From assembly GCA_030247885.1 (NCBI GenBank), contig JAPDRO010000026.1, positions 450,558 to 514,557 on the forward strand: a DNA stretch of 64,000 nucleotides, read 5' to 3'. How positions within the stretch are numbered: position 1 is the first letter of the stretch; each line of letters begins with the position of its first letter. The DNA comes from Taxawa tesnikishii (nom. ined.). Its lineage: Eukaryota > Ascomycota > Dothideomycetes > Dothideales. A model generated the notes under the pieces. It saw nothing but the letters and a program-made list of their open reading frames with translations, had not been told where the DNA came from and did no database searches. Positions 58,100 through 64,000 of this stretch are shown here, one piece after another. Both the position numbers and the translations under genes were made by a program.

Positions 58100-58156
58100 A
58101 TGTCTGGCCTCGCAAGTATGGCAGCCGTGAAGGCAAGCCAAGACTCAGATGGATGA
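58100..58156 (+). CDS. Short upstream open frame overlapping the helicase start
   Basis: ATG at 58100 opens 18 codons (MSGLASMAAVKASQDSDG) ending in TGA at 58154-58156, overlapping the helicase ATG at 58149 (ATGGATGA). If the transcript starts upstream, ribosomes would meet this first. Given the lost bases elsewhere, it could instead be the true N-terminus of the helicase with one base missing. Confidence 0.4.
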   Translation: MSGLASMAAVKASQDSDG

Positions 58157-61100
58157 TTTTCATCGTCTCTTCCAAGTAGTCGCCCAGCACCGCATCCTTG
58201 TTTGCATCCATTGTCAGTATGCAGTCGTACCTTCGCAGCTCGCCAAACATCTTCGTGTGCATCACAAGCGTCTCAGCTTACAACAACGGCGGGACATTAT
58301 TGCCAAAGTCGGGTCTTTTACCGAACTTGCGCAAGTCGAGGCAGATGTCATCTATCCAGCAGCAACAGAGCCTCCCGTAACGGGACTTCCGGTGTACTTC
58401 GACGGCTTGAAGTGTGGCGGGAAAGATGGCGAAGGCAGGCTTTGTCCCTATATATGCCGCACTCCGCGTGGCATGCAAGATCATTGTGAGCGGCAACACG
58501 GCTGGGTCAACGGACAGAAGCGAGGCGGCGATGCTCGTTTGAAGCAGGTCCATACCCACAACAAGCTGTGGTCTTGCGACCGCGCCTGTCAGCGTTTCTT
58601 CAAGGTCGGAAGCTGGCAGAGGTACTTCGAGGTCCAAGTAGCGGACCTGGAGATTTGCGGTCGGAGGCGAGCCGGTCACCAGCGTGACTTCTTCCGGACG
58701 CAAGAAGAAGACATCCTTCAGGCAGAGCGCGACGCCGCATCTGCGGCCAACCGTGTCCGCGGATTCGACGAGCATCGTTCTACCGTGGTACCATGGCTCA
58801 GAGAGACCGGCATCGTCGACCATGTCTGCGGCTTGAAGAAAGACGAGATCCGAGCAGCGATCGCCGTGCCCTCGCGAGACGAAGGATGTCCTCTGCGGAC
58901 GATCGTCGATGCGATGGAGGACGTGCTCAGGGAGGCGCACGGCTGGTGTTTCGACGGACCCGACTGTATGCTCACTTGGCCATGTCGCGTCGTTCTCAGT
59001 CGGTTCCAGTCGTCGCAGGTCGAGTCGATTGGGAAGGTTCGGCCGTTCGATCCTTACAAGGAGCCCGGCACGCTCAAGGTCTACTTCAAGCTGGCGTCAC
59101 AGTTCCTGTCGTACCTGGAGCGAGTGGCGATCTGTGACGAGTACCACTTCAGTGCTGACTCGGAGGAGACGATCCGGCCAGAGGACGTGATCGAACCGAC
59201 GGACAAGCAAAGGGTGGTGTGGCATAACCTCCGTCGGTTAGCAGAACGGGGAGCGACGGGCACGGGTGAAGGGATCAAGGGCCAACTGAGAGATGGGCTG
59301 GTTGAGTTATGGATGCTCGTTATCCGTCACACTACCGGAGCCCGACGGTACCGCTCGCCAATAGTGAGCTTCTGCGCGATGCTAAGCATCAAGCCGTCTA
59401 CGCAAGGCTGGATGGAACCCGGCAACTTCAACAGCAGTCTGTCTGCGATGATATGGGTCGCGCAGCTGCTGATCTTCTATGACTGTGCTCGCAAAGAGCG
59501 GCAGGGTGGGGAGAAACGCTCGCGCTCGTCAAGGAATGCTGTGAGAGTTATCTGCAGCAGACGGCCGAGACGCCGATGGGGAGATACTCCGCTGGCGCCT
59601 GTTGCTGTTTCGCATCTCGAAGGACAGCGTGGGTGATCATGAGGCCTGTTGGGACGAAAGCGAACAGGTCCTGACATACGAAGATACAGAGCTGCGTATG
59701 GACCAGATCCCCACGCTACTGCTCTCCGAATACCGTGAGTGCGAACGGCTACTGTACGACGACTTGCTGCTGGGTCAGAAGGACCTACGCCGCATGCAGT
59801 CTTGGGCGCTTAGAGATAGCGGCAACGTCGATACCGTCGGCTGGAGCTTGATCCAGCATCGTGACAACGCTCTCCTGCTGAGGGGGACGGACAAAGCTCT
59901 GTTGGCCGCCGTTGAGCGTTCCGAGCAACTGTGCCGCCTTTTCCTTCAGCAAGACCGTCGATCAGCGAGCGGCTTCGTTTGGAGGGACAGTGCGCTAGCC
60001 GGCTACGAGGCAACTGTGCAGGAGTTCTTGAAACGCTTGTGTGTCCTCGTTCACATCAGTGGCGGTCAGCCCATCCGCGAAAGCGAGTTCTTCTCCATGA
60101 CCTGGCGGAACACGCAACGACGACGATCCATCACACTCCGCCACGATCGTGTCATGATACATGTCAAATACCACAAAGGTCAGCAGCAGACGGGCAGGTA
60201 CAAGGAAAACATCCGGTTTCTCGCCAATCCGGTGGGCGACCTGTTGCTGGATTACCTCGTCTATGTCGTGCCGCTACGACAGGTCTTTCTGCGGCAGCAA
60301 TCACCAAAGGCACTGCTCTCCTCGTTCTTGTGGGAGAAAGACGGAAAGGTGTGGGGCGAAGGACGGTTGAGTCGTTGTCTGGAGGAAGCCAGTGCTCGGG
60401 CGTGCACACCCCGGCTTCACGTTTCCAACTGGCGCCAGATGAGCGTGGCCATCGTCAAGACCAAGTTTGCGAGCAACATAGGCTGCTTCGAAGTCAACGA
60501 AGACGACGAGGACGCCGAGGAGATGGAGGAGGATATCCGAGCGATGACGAGACAGCGCAACCACAAGACACGCACGGTCAACAGGGCGTATGCCAATCAG
60601 ACGGGAGCGACCTTCGGCAACGTGTGGGACGGGCTGATCCGAATGGGACTTCGCGCGTCAACGTTGTGGCAGGACTTCTGGGGAGTGGAGACGATGCTAA
60701 AAGGCAAGAAGCGAAAGAGGGACGGAGAAGAGTGTCGACTGAAGGAACGACTTGCCAAGGGTGTCTATCGGCCCCGCAAACCGTGGTCGGCAGAGGCTCT
60801 GCTGGAAGGGCTCAGAAAGCTCTACGGCAACCAGAGAATGATGTGGAAATCGAGGGAGCAGGAACAGACCCTCACCACGATCATGTCGTGGACGGAGCAG
60901 GTGGTGGCCATCTTGCCAACCGGAGCCGGAAAGAGCCTGTCCTTCATGTTGCCGTGTACGCTGCCTGATGCCGGGATCACCATCCTCATCGTGCCGCTCG
61001 TATCCCTTCGGGCAGACCTGCTTCGGCGGATACGGGAACTGAACATCGCTCACCTCGAATGGTTGCCGGGAGAAAGTCGAGAAGCATCGCTGATAATCGT

Positions 61101-62582
61101 CAGCGTTGAGGCTGCGGCCACAACACACTTCACGAAATACGCACGAAGCCTGATCGTCCAGCAGAAACTCGATCGAATCGTGATCGACGAATGCCACCTG
61201 ACGGTGACTGCCGTTGACTACCGATCGAGCATCGTCGACCTTACTGCGGTCCGCAATCTCAGGACGCAGTTTGTCTACCTGACAGCCACACTGCCTCCGT
61301 CCATGAAAGAGGAGTTTGAGGAGCGCAACTACCTCTACCGTCCGACAACCATCAGAGCATCGAGCAACCGACCCAACATATTCTACATGGTCCGCAGGGC
61401 AGACCCTCGCAAAGGCAGCCTTCTGGAGCAGAGTGCGGTCGAAGCGCAAGACGCGTGGCGCGACTCCGACCTGTTCGATCATTCCCGTGACAAGATCGTC
61501 CTATACGTCCGAACGTGTGAGGACGCGGACAGCCTGTGCCAACTGCTTGGTTGTGCTGCATACACCGCAAAGAGCGGAACGCCGGAACAGAAGAAGCTCA
61601 TCGTTGATCGCTGGATCCATACCTCCGACCGCCCGTATCTCGTTGCCACGACCGCTCTTGCCGAAGGCTTCGACCACGCTCATGTACGTCTGGTCATGAA
61701 CGTAGGGAGCCGGACTCGTTGGTCACCTTCGCGCAGGAGTCGGGTCGGGCCGGCCGCGACGGGATGGAGGCGTACTCGATGGTTCTCCTGCCGGCGACGT
61801 GGCAGGCACAGCTCGAAGACGACGTCGACGTCGGTTCGGAGCAGACGGGCAGCTGCAGGGACGACGTGTCACTTCGCAAGCGACGGGACAAGCAGGCCGT
61901 GCACAAGTACTTACGAGGCGAGCAATGTTTCCGAACTTCGCTGAGCGAACACCTCGATCTCGCTCAGCACCGAAGGTGGTGCATGCCGGAAGACGTGGCT
62001 TGCGACGTCTGCAAAGCGGCTCACGAGGATCCAATCGCAGCCTCGGACGCGACAAGACGGCAGACCGCCCACACCGGACTCGATCTCATCCAGCAAGAGC
62101 GGCTGCAGGCTCACTCCGAACTTGTCAACTACCGTCTGGACCTGGCCAGCGTGCGCGGGACATGCTTGCTCTGCCGTGCGATGGACGAGGAATGGAAGCA
62201 CGAGTTCTCCAAGTGTGCCCGGCGGCATGAGGTGTTTCACGAGCGCAGTCGAGTACGGCAGCGGCACGAGACACGCGGACGAAAGTGGTTGCGTCCGTAC
62301 ACGAGCTGCTTCTGGTGCCTAAACCCTCAGTCCATCTGCCAAAGGGCTGAGCTCAGCAAGACCAGTAAGGAAGAAGCGTGTGAGCACGGAGACGTGGTCC
62401 TGCCGCTCTGTTACGGGATATTCGTGAGCGCCGGAGGAGCCAGATGGCTAGAGGACCACTTCCGGCGCAGATTCGCCGGGGTGGAGGATTTCTTTGACTG
62501 GTTGGGAGAGGAGACAAGATTTGGAGGCGGAATGGCGGTACAGGGAGTCAGAGTAGCGGCAAAGGCTTTATTGTCGTTCTAA
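58149..62582 (+). CDS. Subtelomeric OrsD-like / RecQ-family helicase
   Basis: The N-terminus 'ILVCIHCQYAVVPSQLAKHL' with RVHH is an OrsD/DUF3505-like zinc-finger start. A middle region with 'HISGGQPIRESEFFSMTW' and 'VMIHVKYHKGQQQT' is a domain usual in fungal subtelomeric helicases. The helicase core has motif I 'AILPTGAGKSLSFMLP', motif II 'VIDECHL', motif III 'VYLTATLPPSM', 'SSNRPNIFYMVRR' (motif IV region), motif V 'VATTALAEGFDHAHVRLVMN' and motif VI 'QESGRAGRDGME'. The C-terminal part is Cys/His-rich ('WCMPEDVACDVCKAAH', 'CLLCRAMDEEWKHEFSKC'). It is a superfamily-2 3'-5' DNA helicase of the telomere-linked type found at many fungal chromosome ends. Three frame changes (near 59516, at GGGG 59579-59582, at GGG 61705-61707) are each cured by one base, giving about 1,480 aa. 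GC content is high with no RIP-type stops, in contrast to the adjoining element. Confidence 0.9.
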
Positions 62583-62617
62583 GATAGCGAGGTCAGAGAC
62601 AACTAATAGCAACGACC
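62583..62617. other. 3' flank of the helicase
   Basis: A short stretch between the helicase stop and the 24-bp tandem repeat. Confidence 0.5.
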
Positions 62618-62727
62618 TATAAGAAAAAACAGAAGAAGTAGTGAAGGAAAAAACAGAAGAAGTAGTGAAGGAAAAAACAGAAGAAGTAGTGAAGGAAAAA
62701 ACAGAAGAAGTAGCGAAGGAAAAAAAT
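62618..62727 (+). repeat. 24-bp tandem repeat, about 4.5 copies
   Basis: The unit GAAGGAAAAAACAGAAGAAGTAGT is repeated head to tail; the last copy has AGC for AGT. Because the period is a multiple of three, one frame reads as a VKEKTEEV octapeptide repeat with no stop inside the array. It is not in frame with an ATG-led gene that I can see. Confidence 0.9.
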
Positions 62728-63861
62728 AGATAATAGCTTAAGAGGTAAATACGTTAGGTCCTTACTAGCTCCGACAAGCAAGAAGAGTCCTAACAAAAAG
62801 TAAACGCCTAATAATAAGTTAGTTAGAGTAGTTAAGAAGAAGTCTAATAGATAAGGAAAGTAACTTAGTTAAATAGACTTAAGCTAAGTTATAAAGAAGT
62901 TAAGAAAGAATCCTAAAGTATAATAAAGTTCTTCTTAAACCTTAGGGATTATATAGGATAATATAGAACTAAGAGTTAGGGTTTAGATAAATAAGGGTAA
63001 AAAGTAAGTATATAAATGAAGAAGACGATAATCATAGAAAAGCTAAGTTTTAAAGAAAGAAACAATATTTCTCTATATAGGATTTTCAAAAAAAAAGGTA
63101 ATATTTCTCTCTATAACAAGTATAATATTTTAAAGAGAAAAAGATATATCTCTTAAGATAAAAAAAGATAAAAGAAAGAAAAAGAAAAACTAATAGATTT
63201 AATAGTAAAGTAAAAGAAATTAAAGTAAAATAGTGGAATATAAAAAGAAAAAGGAGATTAGTTAAGAATAAGAGAAAAAAAGTAAAAAGGAAAGTAAAGT
63301 AAGGGAGGATAATATAAAAGAAAAAGAAGATAATAAAAAGAAAAGGTAATAAAAAGAGAAGGAATAAAATAAGTAAGTTAGAAAATAAGAGTTATAATAA
63401 GGAAGGAATAAAGAAAGAAAGTTTAAGTAATAGGGATATAATAATATAGAAATAGAATAAAAGTAAAAAATAGGAAAATAAGAAGAGATAAAATAAAAGA
63501 AAGAAAAGAAATAAAAGAAAAAAGTTAAAATAAGAGATTTATAGTAAAAGATAAGGAGTAAAGTAATAGAGATATAGTAATATAAGAATGGAATAATAAA
63601 TTAGTAGAGTTAAAGTAATATTTAAAAAAGAATAAGAAAGTAATAAAAATATAGTAATAAAGTAATAAAATAATAAAGTAGTAAAGTAGTAAAGTAATAA
63701 AATAATAGAGTAATAAAATAGTAGAGTAATAGAATAGTAGAGTAATAGAGTAGTAAAGTAATAAAGTAGTAGAGTAATAAGATATAAGAAGAATAAAAGA
63801 AGTAGAGAGATAAAATAGAAAGAAAGAAATAAAGTAGAAAGAGAAAAAAACATTGAAAAAG
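62728..63861. other. Subtelomeric AT-rich, purine-biased tract
   Basis: From about 62990 the plus strand is mostly A and G (AAAGAAAGAAAAGAAATAAAAG-like), with few C. Around 63640-63790 an AGTAATAAA/AGTAGTAAAG pattern repeats imperfectly. The minus-strand open frame at 63539-63853 (Leu/Tyr/Phe-rich) is only a by-product of this. No gene. Confidence 0.75.
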
Positions 63862-63943
63862 AGTGAGTGAGTGAGAGTAAGAATGAGTAAGAATAAGAGT
63901 GAGTGAGTGAGTGAGTGAGTGAGTGAGTGAGTGAGTGAGTGGG
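63862..63943 (+). repeat. GAGT microsatellite next to the telomere
   Basis: GAGT units, at first interrupted by GAGAGTAAGAATGAGTAAG-like text and then pure from about 63899, run straight into the telomere repeats. Confidence 0.95.
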
Positions 63944-64000
63944 TTAGGGTTAGGGTTAGGGTTAGGGTTAGGGTTAGGGTTAGGGTTAGGGTTAGGGTTA
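63944..64000 (+). repeat. Telomere, (TTAGGG)n
   Basis: Nine and a half uninterrupted TTAGGG units, G-rich strand 5' to 3' toward the window end. This fixes the window as the right end of a chromosome. TTAGGG is the usual repeat of filamentous ascomycetes. Confidence 0.99.

Larger units (their letters stand above)
57696..58148. other. Promoter region of the subtelomeric helicase
   Basis: About 450 bp where composition returns to normal right after the LTR. It contains three copies of a CACGATTCGTTTGC unit, a perfect telomere-like palindrome and a short upstream open frame (listed separately). No other gene is seen. Confidence 0.6.

Noticed and set aside
58149-62582. Helicase as a true pseudogene
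   Set aside because: All three breaks are one-base steps of the same sign as those in essential genes of this window, there are no transition-type stops, and every helicase motif is kept.
63539-63853. 104-codon Leu/Tyr/Phe-rich minus-strand frame near the telomere
   Set aside because: Produced by the purine-rich low-complexity tract; no membrane-protein family features beyond composition.
1-64000. tRNA or rRNA genes, self-splicing introns, CRISPR arrays
   Set aside because: No tRNA-like A/B boxes with a foldable cloverleaf, no rRNA words and no regularly spaced repeats were seen by eye; a tRNAscan/Infernal run would decide.

Overview
The window is the right-hand end of a chromosome of a filamentous ascomycete. 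It closes with TTAGGG telomere repeats running off the 3' end. Evidence for a fungus of the Pezizomycotina: introns of about 47-90 nt with GTRNGY donors, HET, DUF3632 and Fungal_trans_2-type genes, an OrsD-like/RecQ subtelomeric helicase, and a retroelement turned AT-rich by changes that look like repeat-induced point mutation (RIP). Dothideomycetes is my best guess for class; this is inference from protein flavour, not a proof.

Layout. 1-31 kb is mostly conserved housekeeping: VPS13 (5' end only, minus), a DUF3429 mitochondrial membrane protein, glycerol kinase, a 62-aa cysteine-rich protein in three small exons, a decayed membrane-protein gene (10.7-12.1 kb), the ESCRT-III protein Vps60, a SIT4-associated (SAP) phosphatase regulator, exocyst Sec3, an SRP40/Nopp140-like nucleolar protein, a Fungal_trans_2-like regulator and a SAM methyltransferase. 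31-47 kb is accessory: a broken zinc-finger fragment, a GT8 glycosyltransferase, a HET-domain protein, a large Zn/GTPase/RING/patatin protein, a GPI-anchored carboxylesterase, two more gene ruins and a DUF3632 gene. 47.6-57.7 kb is one block of RIP-degraded LTR retroelement with direct LTRs. 58.1-62.6 kb is an OrsD-like/RecQ helicase, the last gene before the telomere. After it come 24-bp repeats, a purine-biased AT-rich stretch, a GAGT microsatellite and the telomere.

How the genes relate. The first half has no operon-like logic beyond shared divergent promoters (VPS13/DUF3429, VPS60/SAP, SEC3/SRP40). Several of its products act on membrane traffic (VPS13, Vps60, Sec3). The HET and patatin/GTPase genes, side by side near the telomere, look like a self/non-self recognition or defence neighbourhood (inference).

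Reading caution. Many conserved genes change reading frame without an intron, and nearly every change is repaired by adding one base, often in a short homopolymer. I read this as a base-calling or assembly artefact. Those genes are therefore annotated as genes, with the breaks noted. In-frame stop codons, as in the 10.7-12.1 kb, 31.3 kb and 44.2-45.3 kb remnants, cannot be explained this way and are called pseudogenes. No tRNA, rRNA or CRISPR was seen.
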